Shown: positions 1 through 12,366, numbered from the stretch's first letter. The stretch: DNA of 20,000 bases from Eimeria necatrix (GCF_000499385.1 NW_013654312.1:1-20000), one strand, 5' to 3'. Notes: a model not told the origin generated them from the sequence alone. Numbers and translations: made by a program.

Positions 1-1
1 C

Positions 2-110
2 CGGGCGCTCGAAGGCGGCGCGGGGCTGCTGCTGCTGTGGCTGCTGCTGCTGCTGTGGCTGCTGCTGCTCTGCGACACGCAGTCGCCGCATGACAGCGAC
101 ACGCCCGCGC

Positions 111-150
<40 letters not shown>

Positions 151-280
151 CTCTGCAGCCTCCGCCACTAACGCGGGGGAAGCTGCTGATGCTGCTTCAG
201 GAGACGAAAAGAAGGGACCCACTGACAGGCTCCTCAGGAGACCTGGCTGCGGATGCTGCGGCTGCGGAGGCTGCGGCTGC

Positions 281-313
<33 letters not shown>

Positions 314-904
314 AGGGAGGTGTACCGCTGCAGCACCTCCTGCAGCTGCTGCAGCAAAGAGTAGTCCTCTGTACGGTGAGAAAGCAGAGAGTCCCCATCC
401 TTCACTGCCGACGCGGTCGCTGCTGCTGCTTCGCGCGATGCAGCTGCTGCTGCTGTCGCCGCCTGAGGGGCCCCCGGCCCCCGAGCTGCGGGAAACCCTC
501 GGGGCATCTGCTTCTGCTGCTGCTGCAGCCGCGTGCTGCAGCAGCGCATGCAGCTGCTGCGGTGAAAGCGCCGCAGCGGGCCTTTGCAGAAAAAGACAAA
601 AGCCGAAAACCCGGAGAAGCTGCTGCTGAAGCCCCAAGGCCAAATGGAGCAGCATCAACAGACACTGAAAGGCCGCTTCGCCGCCGCTCGGAACTGTGCT
701 GCAGAGCTGGCAGCTGCGGTGTCTGTACACCTGCGAAAACTGTGGGAGAAGACGCAAAAGGGGGCCCCCGGGCGACAGACACGAGGGGCCCCCCCGGGCT
801 GCATGGGGTGGGGCAGGGCTACTGCAGCGCCCGGCTGGCTGGGCCCGCGCGCAGCTCTAGGCAGCCTTTTGCGTAGCAATAAAGAAAGAATTCATGAAAT
901 TTGA
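2..904 (+). CDS. Probable 3' exons of an unidentified gene (partial, structure uncertain)
   Basis: I do not recognise this protein. The frame starting at base 2 is open to 361. It reads a Leu/Trp hydrophobic stretch, then SPHDSDTPAPP, a poly-Ala run, and a charged piece GDEKKGPTDRLLRR. A possible donor (GAG|GTGTAC, after 319) would join in phase 0 to an acceptor in cctttgcag at 578-589, opening an exon at 590-904. That exon is charged and helix-prone (KAENPEKLLLKPQGQMEQHQ, later LRKLWEKTQK) and stops at 902-904. It carries a copy of the dispersed palindrome at 718-731, read as VSVHL, the same frame used in the exons of the large gene downstream. An AATAAA lies at 878-883. The gene runs off the left edge. 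Triplet tracts keep several other frames open, so coding status and the splice are tentative. Confidence 0.3.
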
Positions 905-3900
905 AGCCCGAGAAATGTATTAAGGGGGACTGTGCAGAGCCGCGGCCGCGGGACACCAGAAGGAGGGGTGGGGGTGCTTGCCCGAGCCCCGCTCAGTCCT
1001 GGCCGGCCCGAGGGGCCACAGCGGAAGCCGCAGCAGGATTATTAAGGCAGGGAAAACAAAAGAAACAACGAAACTGAAAAAAACAGAAAAAAGGACAACG
1101 AGACCAGCCTTAGAAGGAGGAGCTCAACACCCAAAGGACCGCCGGGAGGCTGGGGCCCCCCCTGCTGCCTTACTGAGATGGTTCGGTGTGGGGAGCCCAG
1201 GGGCAGGCCTTCTACCGCATATTACCGCTTAATTTAGCCATATTTCCTTTTTATTTTATGTTAAACATTTCTTTAGCGCAAAAAATCGAATTAAACGCCC
1301 CCAAAGGCCCAAGAAAGGCCTGCTGCCCCCCCAGGACAAGCACCCGGGACCCCTGCTGTGTGCCAGCCTGATCGCTGGCCTCGGGTTGGTCTCTCCCAAC
1401 AAACGCCGCACAATAACTTTGTTTTACTCCGTTTCGCCGCAACAGTTTATATGAAGGACATTTAAATATACGGGAAAGGGAAACAGGGAAAGAAACGGTG
1501 CACCAGAGCTGTCTGCACGCCCAATCTCGCAGCAAAGACGCAGCAGCAGAGCCGCGCCGCGCCCAGGCGTGCAGCCTTCAGTGCTCACCGGGTGTATAGA
1601 CACTCCAATACTGCATGAAAACCTTCAAAGCAGCTCTTTTGGCTCCGCGGTGTACGTACAGGTGGAGCCCAGGGGCGAAATTTTGCTTACGAGTTCCTTG
1701 CGGGGTCTTGTGCCTGAGTCGCCGCCGCTGCGGACTCGGGGGAACGCAAGATAAGGAACAACTGCTTTACTCTCCACGTCTTCTCCTATTTTTTGCCATT
1801 CTAGGTTCTATTTAAAGGCTCTACGAAGCAGTGCTGGGGCCCAGCTAAAGAATTAATAGGGTCTTCAACCCTGCGGGCGAGCCCGAAGGCTTTGGCCCGA
1901 AACCAGAGCCCGGGGCCCCCAGCCAATGCAGCCACGGCGGGGCACAGCAAAAAATGGCTAAGACATTTGGCGGGGCCCTGCAGCAAAGACAACTCGCGGA
2001 CTTAGCCGCATTCTGGACATTAACGCAGAGAGAGTTCTAGGCCTCAATCACTGAAAGTGCCCGCTGTTTAGACTTTCAGCGTCGCGGGAGAGTCTTCCTG
2101 CAGCAAAAGTCTTCGCAGCCGAGCAGCAGGGGCCACTATGAGCCCCCAGTAGCCTTTCAGGAGCAAGTCCGCTAATAGTGCCCCGTTAGGTCTCAGAGTT
2201 GCAAGTGGAATTGGCAGCAGCTTGTGCAGCGAGTCTCCTTTAATGAATAAATGCCGGGTGATTTGCTTGAAGTCCAGCCTCAGTCTCGTGTTCGGCGGGC
2301 CAGACACGAGAAATAAGTTGTTTCCTTCCAAAACATTGAATTACGGGTGAATACGATACAGGCGAGGGAGCCTGTGAGTTGGGCAAAAGTAAAATAAGAC
2401 AGACTCTAGAGCACTGACGGGGAATCCTTTGAGAAGAAACACTCGAGGCCCCCTCTGAAGTGGTGTGGGCAATGCTGTCCCGCTCTTGGCCCTCTGCGAT
2501 GAGGCCCATTGTGCTATGTGGCATTTTCATGGACATAAACGCAGAGGCACTGCAGGCAGCGAGACTTTTCTTAGATAGTGGCTTTCCCCAGGCACAAGGC
2601 TTGTATTACACTGTGATTCTTTGGCCCTTTTTGAAGGGTACACTTGCTCTCATCGGTGTCTCAATTTACAAAAAATTAACAATGTTTTGCTTTGCCATTG
2701 TACCTCGCTCGTGCAGCTGGTGCGCCTGCAAACAGTGGTACTAAAAGGTTTCATGAGAAGAGTTCGCACAAAGAAAACATGCATGGCCATTTTGGGGGGC
2801 TCAGCCTTTTCCATTCATGATAGGCACATCTGCACAGGTTAGCAGAAGAGAAGGAACACTAATTGGACTGGTTGCTCTCCCCTGCAAACGTGCTGATTCC
2901 TAGCGGCTGCATTCACCACCTTTCTATCCACCCAATATCCTTGGCGACCTAGGATTGCAGCAGAGGAGGATAATGCTGAGCATAAGCTTTAGTAGAAAGA
3001 ACAAGCGCATTTCAACTGGTATCTGTGCTGGCCTTGCCACGGCCGATGACCTTTGTGAAGTGAAAATTGGCGTCGAGGTCGTGAGACACATGAAGGCCTT
3101 GCCTAGCTGAGCAAACTCCAATCAAGCCAGATCTAGCCACAAGCTGCGCTCATTCCTCAAAGGACTGGTTGCCCCAAAGAACCTTGCCCTTTGCTGACTA
3201 GCTCGTTCAGGAATCAGATGCCACGTAGCTTACTGGGTGGGAAAGGAGGGCTGCCCACTAGACTGTTTACACTATCTCAATTCAGCAAGACAGGATTGCT
3301 TTTGAAGATGCAGTGGCTCACGCATTTTCGTTGCAAGGAAAGATGCGCTTGCCGTGCTAGAGAGCAGCTGCTTTGCTACGCAGCTATCCCTATACTTGTG
3401 TAGCTGCGTTTCATTTAATATAGCCCAGTAGCTCGCGGATTTCTCTGAAGTGTTACGCCATTTTCGCTAAGACGAAAGTGCAAATATATATCAACTGATG
3501 ACAGCGTAGACACGCAGGGGTCGTCGAGCAAAGAATCGATTGCACTAAGGCTCTGCTGTGAATATCAGGCTTTAGCGTAAGTGCATTCACACAGTACGAA
3601 AGGATGTAAATTCTGAACATGGCTGTAAAAGTTTGTTTACTTGCTTTAGTGCACGCTTAGCTAGACGCGAATTTTTTGAATTTTTCGGCGCCACTTCTCA
3701 AAAGTGCCAATGTTGGCAGCCACCTTCGCATACCGGGTTGATGGGCCTCGGTAGTCCTTCTGCCTTCTCAATTCCTTTGGTGGCGTTTCAGCAGTTCTTT
3801 TCCGCTATGCTTCTGGAGGTTTTCCCTCCCTTTCTCTAGCCGTGCCAACTGAGCTGACGCTCACTATAATAATGTAGGCCACGACGGCATTTTCAGATAT

Positions 3901-6900
3901 AGCATGCAATGCTTTTATCCCTTTTCGAGCTTTGGCAGGCTCGTTCTTCAAGAAGGATTCACAACTCTGCGTACAAGCTTTCGCCCGGAGCTGTTCTCTC
4001 TAGCACTGCACCAAGGGCCTCTTTGGGAAGTGGGGCTTATAGGGTTACGCAACAGTCTAAGATATTGGGAACGAACTAGTCTAGGGCGAATGTTAAGCGC
4101 CCGAAAAGTAATACAGCCAGCATTCCGACGGATAAGGCAGAGGAAGGGCTTTTGTTTTAGAGCTCTTCATCAAGGACTTGAAATGGGCCAGCATTAAGAT
4201 CCGAAACGCGATTGAGAGGATGGCTTTCTTTGTGCCTATCCACATCTGTTGCTTGGCTCTCCCGCGCACACAGGACAGCAGTTTCAGCGAAAGCGATTGA
4301 ATTAGTACAAGTACTTCTAACCCTAGGAGCCATTTGAAATTTACGCTTTGAACGCATTGCTTCTTGTACTAAGCAGTTGTGTAGCTTGGCTTGCGGCGAT
4401 TCGCAGGGCCTGGCCAACAGATGGAACTTCTTTATGTTGAGGCCACTTCAAAGCTTCACCACTGAAATTGCAAAAGCAAAACGAAAAGAATGCTTGCAGA
4501 GTTCCTGCTGCAGCGGGGACCTCCCAATGAGGCTCGCATGCGAGTCCGCTGCTGGAGTGTCTACGGGGGCCGCCAAGCGGGTGTAGCCAGCGCTGCTCTG
4601 CTCAGCTTTTGAATATTATTGCTCGTTGGCAACACAAGCGCATTATTCTTTCTCACCAGCAAAGACATCGAAGTGTGCAATAAAAGAGATGAAGTAAAGG
4701 CATTAAACTGTGCAATAAATAAGGTGATGCACAGTTCGTGCCCAGCTCTTGGCTCAAGAAATATTTCTTCGCTGCCTCTTTTGGTGTACGTATAACTCGC
4801 AGCAGAATCAATGATGCTGTCAGTCCCAACACCTGGCCTGAATGCAAATAACCGTAAAGCTGGTCTGTTGCAAAAACCAATTTTGGTTATCTGAGGCAAT
4901 TTTATTTGCGGTTTAATCTGTACTGCTCCACAACCTCTCAATGCAATTCCTGATTAACACTATGGTCCTGCACGTAGCAGCGGGCTCCTGCATAAATCCC
5001 TGATGATATTCTCGGCTAGCTGACCACCTGAAACAAGCACGCCGTCTAGCTTAGCACTCAGTGCATTGTTCTTAGAGTGTCCTTCTGCTACGACACAAAT
5101 CACAGAGGCCGCTCCAGATTTTACTCTTCGAACTCTCGAGCCACAGAGGAACCATCTGAGGCAAGCCGGTGGCTGCCTGGGCGTATTTCACGTACTGACC
5201 CATTGGCGTGTGAGCTCTACCAGCTGGCCTGAGTCAGTTTTGTTGCCTGCGATACGTTTTAGAGCACTCTCTTTATACAGACTGGCAACAAAGGCTACAC
5301 ACTAGCCAGCAGAGCCCCGTGATGATGAATGAATTTGCACTGAAGGTCTAATTGATCAGATATGCCTACAGGCTATCATTCGCCCCACAGCGCCAAGCCT
5401 ACTTCGACAGAGTTGGCGCCTGTAACGGACAAGTTCGCTAGATGCCACAACTCCTTTTTCCCAAAAGTCTCTTCGGGTAAACATCCCGTGTTGTAGTCAC
5501 GCCCAATCGCTGCTCTTGACGCTTTTTCATTGCCGCATGCAGAGCTTGGCACGCCGCTACGGAGATGTGGGCCAGCCGCCAGGCCGGCTGCCACTGGGCT
5601 TCCGCTCTATTCCCGTTTTAAGAACGTCATGAAGTACAGTGCACTTGACGCGTGACGGAAAAACGGGAGAGGCACTCACAAGTTAGATGGGCTCATCCCA
5701 CTGCATGAGCGCCGCTCCACCATTTTCTTGTTCAGGGATACACTCGCCACTATCCCAGTATAACACCATTAGAGCAGTTTTGGCCTACGTAATGTCTCCT
5801 AACAGTGATTATTTCGGCCCTTAAGAGCCACGATAGCGAGGTGCAAGCTGGAAGCTATTAACTGTAGGCTTTCAACGCTTTTCTACTCACGCCTCCTTAG
5901 GAGCTGTTCTCAGGGCTATATATATATATACTGCAAGAAGGGAAATAATATGCATATATCGTAGCGGCTTTCTACATGGGCCCGAAGGTCGTGGCTGAAA
6001 GGCTTAAAAGCAAGGACCCCCACCTGGTCCTTTATACGGCGTCCGCAGAGCAGCAGCGCTTGACCCATACGCAATATAAATACTAAAATGAATGAAGATT
6101 ATACACAAAGAAAACAGATCTTCGGACCCGGGATATTTATCACCAATTTTATTCAGCGCGGGAATCTTTTCGGTGCAATAAGTGCCTCAAGGAGTTCCTC
6201 TGTCAACAGCAACTGACAGCGATGTGAAAAATAATTTAGTCACCCTGTTTTCCCAAAAGTCGTCTTTAAACTCGATTAAATACTGGAGGTCTGTCCAATT
6301 TGCCAGTGAGGAATGCTGCAGCAATTTTCGCACGGAAAAGCTTCGCCGGTCGCGGGCACTTAGGGAAACGCAGAAAACTAGGAAGCATCAAGCTTATGAG
6401 CTCAAGCCTAAAAGGAAAAGAATATACTCTTTTTAAAAGCCAGTAAATTTAGGGCTGTTTCGGGCCGCATTTGGCCATTCTTGCTGCTCCAGTACAACGG
6501 AATATGGGTTATACGGCCAGAAGCCTTGCTGGCCAGTTAGCTATATGGGCTAACACAGTTATAACTATTCAAGAATAAAAGCAATGATATACCAGGAGTA
6601 TATAGTACTCTACTGTGTCAACAAATGCCCCGGAAACAGTGTCTTAACCTTAGAGAGGCTAGGAAGCTACTAGCGCCGCCGTACAAGAGGCGCTAATAGT
6701 GCATTGAGGAAAAAACTTAGAAGGCCCGAAAGGCAATAATAGACCGATGTTTAGCAATTACTGTCTAAAAAAAGCGAAAATATGAAACAGTGTTCTTTGC
6801 TTTTCACTGGCCCCACGAACAGAGCACTGAAAGCTTCCTTCTTTCCTTCAGCGAGGGGATGCCTAGAAGTCAAAGGCTGCACAAAAAGCACTTTAATGAT

Positions 6901-7270
6901 CTTTGCTGCGCACTCAGTTGCCATAAATGCTCAGAAAGAGGCAGAGCTACTGAGTCTCTTTGTGGCTTTGTCTCAACTCTGCTTCTGCTAGCCTAAGCAG
7001 CAGCGCCTTCCAACAAGGCAGCAGCAGCCTCGGACTGAATAGACCTTCTCAAGATCTTCTTCTTTTGGGATTTCTTGCTTTGGGACTCTAGCTGTGGCCT
7101 TGGCTCTACATGCACTACAGCTAACTGGCTCTGCTCCAGTGGAGTCTTTTGAAATTCACCAAATGGGGGACTTAGGCATATTTCTCTCTAAAGTAAAGAC
7201 GGCTCTGTGGACCCACAAGGCCTCCTAATGCTCTTAATCGAGACATATTAAAGAAGTACCTATTATGCAA
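905..7270. other. Repeat-poor segment without an intact gene
   Basis: This 6.4-kb stretch almost lacks CAG/CTG tracts and is richer in A+T than both flanks. It has only short open frames (under about 130 codons) on both strands, none with homopolymer runs. It matches the repeat-poor segments known from Eimeria chromosomes. Apart from the decayed retroelement-like pieces annotated separately on the minus strand (about 2068-4830), one copy of the dispersed palindrome at 1649-1662 and a short TA run near 5918-5930, I see no gene, tRNA or rRNA. From 4900 to 7270 I see nothing interpretable. Confidence 0.7.
2068..4830 (-). pseudogene. Decayed Ty3/Gypsy-like pol relic (PR-RT-RH-IN order)
   Basis: Minus-strand translation in several frames gives short pieces that resemble Ty3/Gypsy Pol blocks in the right order. 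Near 4800 is IIDSAASYTY, like the protease D-S/T-G-A-S motif with Gly changed to Ala. At 4160-4250 is HPLNRVSDLNAG...VLDEEL, like the RT block yPLPRIddLL...FskLDL. At 3420-3495 is YICT followed by HFREIRELLG, like YxDD then EHxxHLxxVL, with both Asp lost. At 3316-3360 is HLSLQRKC (Lx-KC). At 3220-3260 is PPFPPSKLRGI (wPxPxxxxeLRsFLG). At 3070-3121 is KAFMCLTTSTPIF (qAFxxLKxxLtsxPvl), the start of RNase H. At 2553-2605 is LVPGESHYL (LtpxExxY). At 2068-2331 is an open frame like the integrase zinc-binding region. Frames shift, stops interrupt, catalytic residues are lost, and some spacings are longer than usual, so it cannot encode active enzymes. No LTRs were found. The match is by eye. Confidence 0.42.
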
Positions 7271-7281
7271 AGCAGCTCTTA

Positions 7282-7410
7282 GCAGCAGAGCAGCGGCTGG
7301 GCTGCAGCAGAGCAGCGGCTGGGCTGCAGCAGAGGAGCAGCTGGCTGCAGCAGAGAAGCAGCAGAGCAGCAGCAGAGCAGCAGCAGCACAACAACTGAGC
7401 AGCAGCAGAG
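7282..7410. repeat. 22-bp tandem repeat grading into CAG repeat
   Basis: Three head-to-tail copies of a unit GCAGCAGAGCAGCGGCTGGGCT, the third degenerate, pass into irregular (AGCAGCAG)n up to about 7410. This marks the return of repeat-rich DNA after the repeat-poor segment. Confidence 0.75.
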
Positions 7411-8232
7411 GAACAGGGCTGCTTGAACTCGGTGTCTGTACGCTAAGAGACGCGCACGGCTCGACTACAGCAAGTGTGGAGGGCCTGGAGTGAGAGGAAA
7501 TGATACAAACTAGAGTGGAAATGAAAGAAAAAGATAAAAAGAAGAATAATAACAAAGAATATGTTGTCACTGGAGGCAGCAGCAGTTACACCCGAGACAC
7601 CCCTGCACGTCTGCAGGGCGAGAGGCTTGAAAGCCCCCGTTTTCCTAGACTTGGCAAGCACTTAACCACATGAGACAGCCTTTATAAAGCCATAAAAAAT
7701 TAAAAAGTCAATTAAAAAGGATAAAAATTAGGAAATTCGTGGCGTGCTGCTGCTGCTGCTGCTGAGCCGCAGCAGAGTCGCAGCTGGCTGTCCGATGGTC
7801 GCCAGGGCCCCACAGGCGCAGCGAGACGCGGGGGGCCCCGTTTGTCGCAGCAGCTTCGTGTGTTTGTTTTGTCTTTTAGAAGAATTAAAAAAGGGTATTT
7901 GTGTCATTTGCGAAGAAGCTGCTGCGGCGGGCTTGCTGCTGGGGCGTACACACGGCTCGCTCGCCGCCAGCCGCGGCGGGAGAGTTTCCGCAGACCCCAA
8001 ACCCTCGCCACAAACCCTAAACCCTAAACCCTTGACACTCCTTCCTGCGCCTAAACCCTTTTTGGAGGCCCCACACGGCACCAAAGCTTCTTTTCCCGGG
8101 CCAGCAGCAGCAAGAGCTCCCCCAAGTCTCACTTCGCCTCAGCGACAGAGCCAAGGGGGAAATGTCCGGGGCCCCCAGCCCCTGCATGCAAACCCTTTTG
8201 CCTTTTCTTTGCTGCAGCACACTTGAGGCCCC
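7411..8232. other. Upstream flank of the Patched-like gene
   Basis: This intergenic stretch holds a palindrome copy (7431-7444), an AT-rich patch (about 7680-7740), a CTG run at 7745-7763, and a short run of CCCTAAA-type units. A tract ending in gtcttttag near 7879 resembles a splice acceptor, so a 5' untranslated exon is possible. I could not define a promoter. Confidence 0.4.
7996..8060 (-). repeat. Interstitial telomere-like units (CCCTAAA orientation)
   Basis: About five perfect or near-perfect AAACCCT units occur here, reading TTTAGGG on the minus strand, in DNA that continues on both sides. This is the reverse of the orientation of the arrays inside the downstream gene. Confidence 0.8.
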
Positions 8233-8347
8233 ATGCCTTTCCCAGGGGGCCCCTCTTTGGGCCCCGTTGGGGGCCTCCAGGCCTCCCTCAGGGCTGAGGC
8301 GGCCCAGCCCCTGTGCACAGAAGCAGAGCAGCCGCAACTAGCAGCAG

Positions 8348-8381
<34 letters not shown>

Positions 8382-8745
8382 CTTAAGCCCCCGCGGCCCG
8401 TGGAGCGTTCGCTCCCCGGCTCGACTGGGGGCTCGCGGCAGCCCCGTGGAGGCACGCTCTCCAGCAGCAGCAGCAGCAGCAGCAGCTGCTGCTGCTGAAA
8501 ATGATGCAGCACGGGGGAGGCTGCTGCTGCCGCAGCAGGAAGGCCGCGGGGCAGGGGCGGGGGGCCGGCGGCTGCAGTGGTGCAGCTGCTGCAGGGCTTT
8601 GGGCCGTGCTGCTGCTGCTGCGTCTCGTGTGTCTGCTGCTTGCTGCTCGGCGTGCAGTGTACGTACACCGTGGGGCTCTTTGTCGCAGCCTTCTGCTGCT
8701 GCTTTGTCTTTGCTGCGGCGCCTCAGCTCGCGCTGCGCAAAGCGC

Positions 8746-8923
8746 ATGTCTGCTGCTCCCCAGGCCTTTCTCAGGGCCTCCAGCTGGCTCGGCTGCTTGC
8801 TGCTGCTGCTGCTGCTGCTGAGCCTTTACCTCACTTTTGCTGCAGACCTCCCTCTTGCCTCGGGGCCCCAGGGGCCCCCCTTTATGGGCCCCTCTGCGGG
8901 CCGCGGCCCAGCGCCCCACGCGC

Positions 8924-8965
<42 letters not shown>

Positions 8966-9177
8966 GGGATGGGTATTTGCATGGGCGAGCTGCGGGGCTG
9001 CAGGCCCACGCGGAAGCAGAAGAGGGGGGGGGCCCCTACTTGCTGCTGCAGCTGCCGCTGCTGTCGGGGGCCCCCCTGCTGCTGCCAACTCAGTCCCCTT
9101 TGCGGCAGCGGACAGAAGCTCTGGAGCAGCACTTTGGAAGGGAGCGCCAGATCACTTCGCTGCTGGTGGTCCGACGC

Positions 9178-9213
<36 letters not shown>

Positions 9214-9589
9214 GGGGCGCCAGCAGCAGCAGCGGCACCTGCAGCAGTGGCGCCTGCAGCAGCAGCAGCAGCAGCACTTGCAGCAACAGCGGCAGCAGTA
9301 CCTGCAGCAGCAACCGCAGCACCTGCGGCGGCCGCCGCAGCAGCAGCAGCACCACCTGCAGCAGCAGCAGCAGCACCTGCAGCAGCAGCAGCAGCACCTG
9401 CAGCAGCAGCAGCAGCACCTGCAGCAGCACCTGCAGCAGCAGCAGCAGCAGCAGCAGCAGATGAGGGCCTGCTGCAGCAGCAAACGCTGGAGGAAGTGTG
9501 GCGGCTGACGAAGGCCGTCGAGGCCGTGGCTTACCGCGCGGCGAAGTGGCGGGATGTTTGCAAGTTCATGGACACGGACTTTTCGTTGG
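8746..9589 (+). CDS. Exon 1: TM1 and start of first lumenal domain
   Basis: It begins [16 protein letters not shown], followed by a Leu-rich TM1 and a Ser run (8925-8965). [18 protein letters not shown] then [10 protein letters not shown] (about 9084-9177) fits the Patched-family block in which a tP-x-S-x-a-x-x-R segment leads to an F-G and a hydrophobic strand. A roughly 90-residue Ala-rich insert (9181-9460) follows. The family pattern resumes with [19 protein letters not shown] and KWRDVCKF, equivalent to the evLxLxxxI...DiC block. The donor is TTGG|GTGCTT (phase 1); reading through gives a stop four bases later. Confidence 0.75.
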
Positions 9590-10387
9590 GTGCTTGAAGC
9601 AAATTGAATGAATTTAATTATTTAAATTAATTAAATTAATTAAATTAATTAAATCAAATAAATTAAATAAATTAAATTAATTAAATTAAAGTAATTAATT
9701 CTCATTTGAATCGATTCTGTGCGTCAAGATCCACAAAGTGACCCAAGCAGCAGCCCGTCATTCGCTCCCTTTGCTGCTTCCCCCTGCCGCCGTTGCTGCT
9801 GCTGCGAGGGCTCGCTGTCGGGGCCCTAGGGTTTAGGGTTTAGGTTTTAGGGTTTAGGGTTTGGGGTTCAGGGTTTGGGGTTTAGAGTTCATGGTTTAGG
9901 GTTCAGGGCACAGGGTTGAGGGTTACGGGTTCAGGCTTCACGGCGTAAGGCTGGGGGTTTGGGGCTAAGGGTTTGGGGTTTGGGGCTTAGGGTTTAAGGT
10001 TTAGGGTTTAGGGTTTAGGGTTTAGGCTTTAAGCTTTAGGGTTTGAGCGCAGGAGAGGTGTGCGTGGGCATGGGGCTCTTCGGCATTTACGAGGCCGCCC
10101 TGGGCCCCATAGACACTCGAGATGACTTTGTTGACGCGCTGGAAGGTCCGTTCCTGGAGGGTTTAGGGTTTAGGGTTTAGGGTTTAGGGTTTAGGGTTTA
10201 GGATTTAGGGTTTAGGGGGCCGGAAGTGGGACACGAAATGCCCAAGAGGGGAAAAAATTGGTAGAGACATGGAAAAGAAGGAAAGATAAACAGCAGGCGA
10301 TATAATACGCACTTTATTTATTGTTGAGAAGTTTGAATTGAAGGAAAAAATAAATGATAATTTCTAACAAATATATGTCTGTAGGCG

Positions 10388-10420
<33 letters not shown>

Positions 10421-10556
10421 TTGTGTGTCTTCGGCCCTCAGGCCTGAGCACTGGCGGCGTGACTCTGCTGCACCTTGCTGCTGCCAATTTGCCAACTTCA
10501 TTTTACTCGCCGCTGTCTCTGCGCTTGTCGCCCCCTGCGCCCGTGGAGGCCCTCCC

Positions 10557-10624
<68 letters not shown>

Positions 10625-11381
10625 GGGGCGCGAGCTCAGTCATGGATTTCCGCATTGCCCGCGCCGACGCGCTGCTGTTTGCCTATGAGGTGGACACCCG
10701 GCGGCTGCCGCAGCAGACACGGCGTGGCTGGGAGAGGGAAGTAGCAGCTTTCATTCGCCGATTCAAGCAGCAGCAGCAGAGGCGCAGGTTGCAGCAGCAG
10801 CAGCAGCAGCAGCAGGGGCTCCTGCAGCAGCAGCAGCAGCAGGGGCTCCTGCAGCAGCAGCAGCGCTCGCCGGAACCGGAAGGTCCGGCGGTTCCAGGTG
10901 GCTCGGAGGCACGGATCCCCGCGGCGGTTGCTGGGCCTTCTGCTGCTGCTGCGGCTGCTGCTGCTGCTGCCGGGCCTGCTGCTGCTGCTGCTGCACCGGC
11001 AGCAGCAGCAACGGACTGGGACGTGTGGGTCCACAACGAGTCCCTCGAAGCAGACGAGGCCTTCTCGCTTGTCAACGGAGAAGTTCATTTGCTGCTGCTG
11101 ACTCTGCCGCTGCTGCTGCTGTACTTTGCGGTGTCTGTACACCTGGCGGCCCCGCCTTCGCCTGCCTTCCAGCTGCGCCAGAAGGCGCTGCTGCTGGGGG
11201 CGGTGGTGTGTCTTGCTGCATTTGCTGCTGCTGGCGGGCTGCTGCTGTGTCACTTGCTGCTGCGGGTAGCAGTGACCCCGCTGCTGCTGCTCGTGCTGCA
11301 CTTGCTGCTGGGGCTCGCAGTGCACCAGGCTGCGCACACGCTGCGCTGCTTGGCAGCGGGGCTGAAGCGCGTCTCTGCAGC

Positions 11382-11416
<35 letters not shown>

Positions 11417-12327
11417 TGCGGCCACACCGTACGGGCAGGCTGCTGCGCGAGTCGCTGCAGAGCCGCAGCAGCAGAGGCGTGGACGAGCCGGCGCTGCTGC
11501 TGGGCAGCAGCAGCCGACGCAGCAGCAGCAGCGGCGGCAGCGAGAGCAGCAGGACCAGCAGCAGCAGCGTGAGCGAAGCTGGCTGGGAGGTGCAGCAAAC
11601 TTGGAGTCTGGTGGATGAGGCGGAGCGGCAGCAGCAGCAGCTCGAAGAAACCCTCGCGGGCTGCATCTGCAGCAGCAGCGTGACAACTGCTGCTGGGGTT
11701 TGCTGCCTCGTGGCAATGGGCACTTTCGACATTCCTGCTGTTTCCTCTTATTGCCATTCTGCTGCTTGTTGTCTTCTTTTTCTTCTTTTCTTTTATATTT
11801 GTTTCTTTTGTCCTTTTCTTTTAGTCATTTACAGTCCCCATTTGCTGCCGGTGGTGCCCCCCCGCTCGCCTCTGCAGCGCAGCAGCGGCAGTGCTGCTGC
11901 TGCTGCTGCAGCTCTGCCGTCACCAGCAGCACTGAATAGTGGTGCTGCTGCTGCTGCCGGCAAAGACCAAATGGACGCGAAACCCACGAAGGCGGAGGAG
12001 CTGCAGCAGCTGCTGCAGCAGCAGCAGCAGCTGCACCTGCAGCAGCGACAGCTCCAACACCCGGAGACGAATGCAGAGGGCCATTCGCGAGGCCCATATG
12101 CAGCAGCAGCAGCAGCAGCTGCTGCTGCTGCTGCTGCTGGAGATGGTGTGGCCTCGGACGATTTCCCTGCAGCTGAGTCCAGCCCTACGTTCGGCAGCAG
12201 CAGCGAATCAGGACAGCAGCAGCAGCAGGAGCTGCAGCTGAATGGCTCAATTAATTTTGCTCCCGGAGAGGATGTGCTGCGGCAGGAGGACTGCGTGGAG
12301 CTGCAGCTCGAGCAGCAGCCGCGGCAG

Positions 12328-12366
<39 letters not shown>

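Noticed and set aside
7172..7570. 132-codon minus frame with a signal-peptide-like start
   Set aside because: The hydrophobic start is a T-rich tract that resembles an intron end. The rest is the 22-bp repeat read as Ala/Cys/Leu, and the palindrome copy is out of its usual frame.
7744..8226. 160-codon plus frame with a CVICEE piece like the start of a RING finger
   Set aside because: Only one Cys pair is present. The frame runs through CCCTAAA repeats and a likely acceptor-like tract at 7863-7879, and no further zinc ligands follow.
8383..9483. 366-codon minus-strand frame, largely poly-Cys
   Set aside because: It is antisense to exon 1 and consists of reverse-frame readings of CAG tracts with no family-like segment.
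9826..10218. Telomere or chromosome end
   Set aside because: Unique coding DNA lies on both sides and between the arrays, and many units are degenerate; these are interstitial.
10636..11757. 373-codon minus-strand open frame
   Set aside because: It is antisense to exon 3, where the plus strand carries the SSD helices. It stays open only because CAG/CTG tracts lack stops in most frames.
11765..11850. Intron 3' end (pyrimidine tract then tttacag) within exon 3
   Set aside because: The uninterrupted frame reads a good SSD TM6 here, so the pyrimidines code for Phe and Leu.
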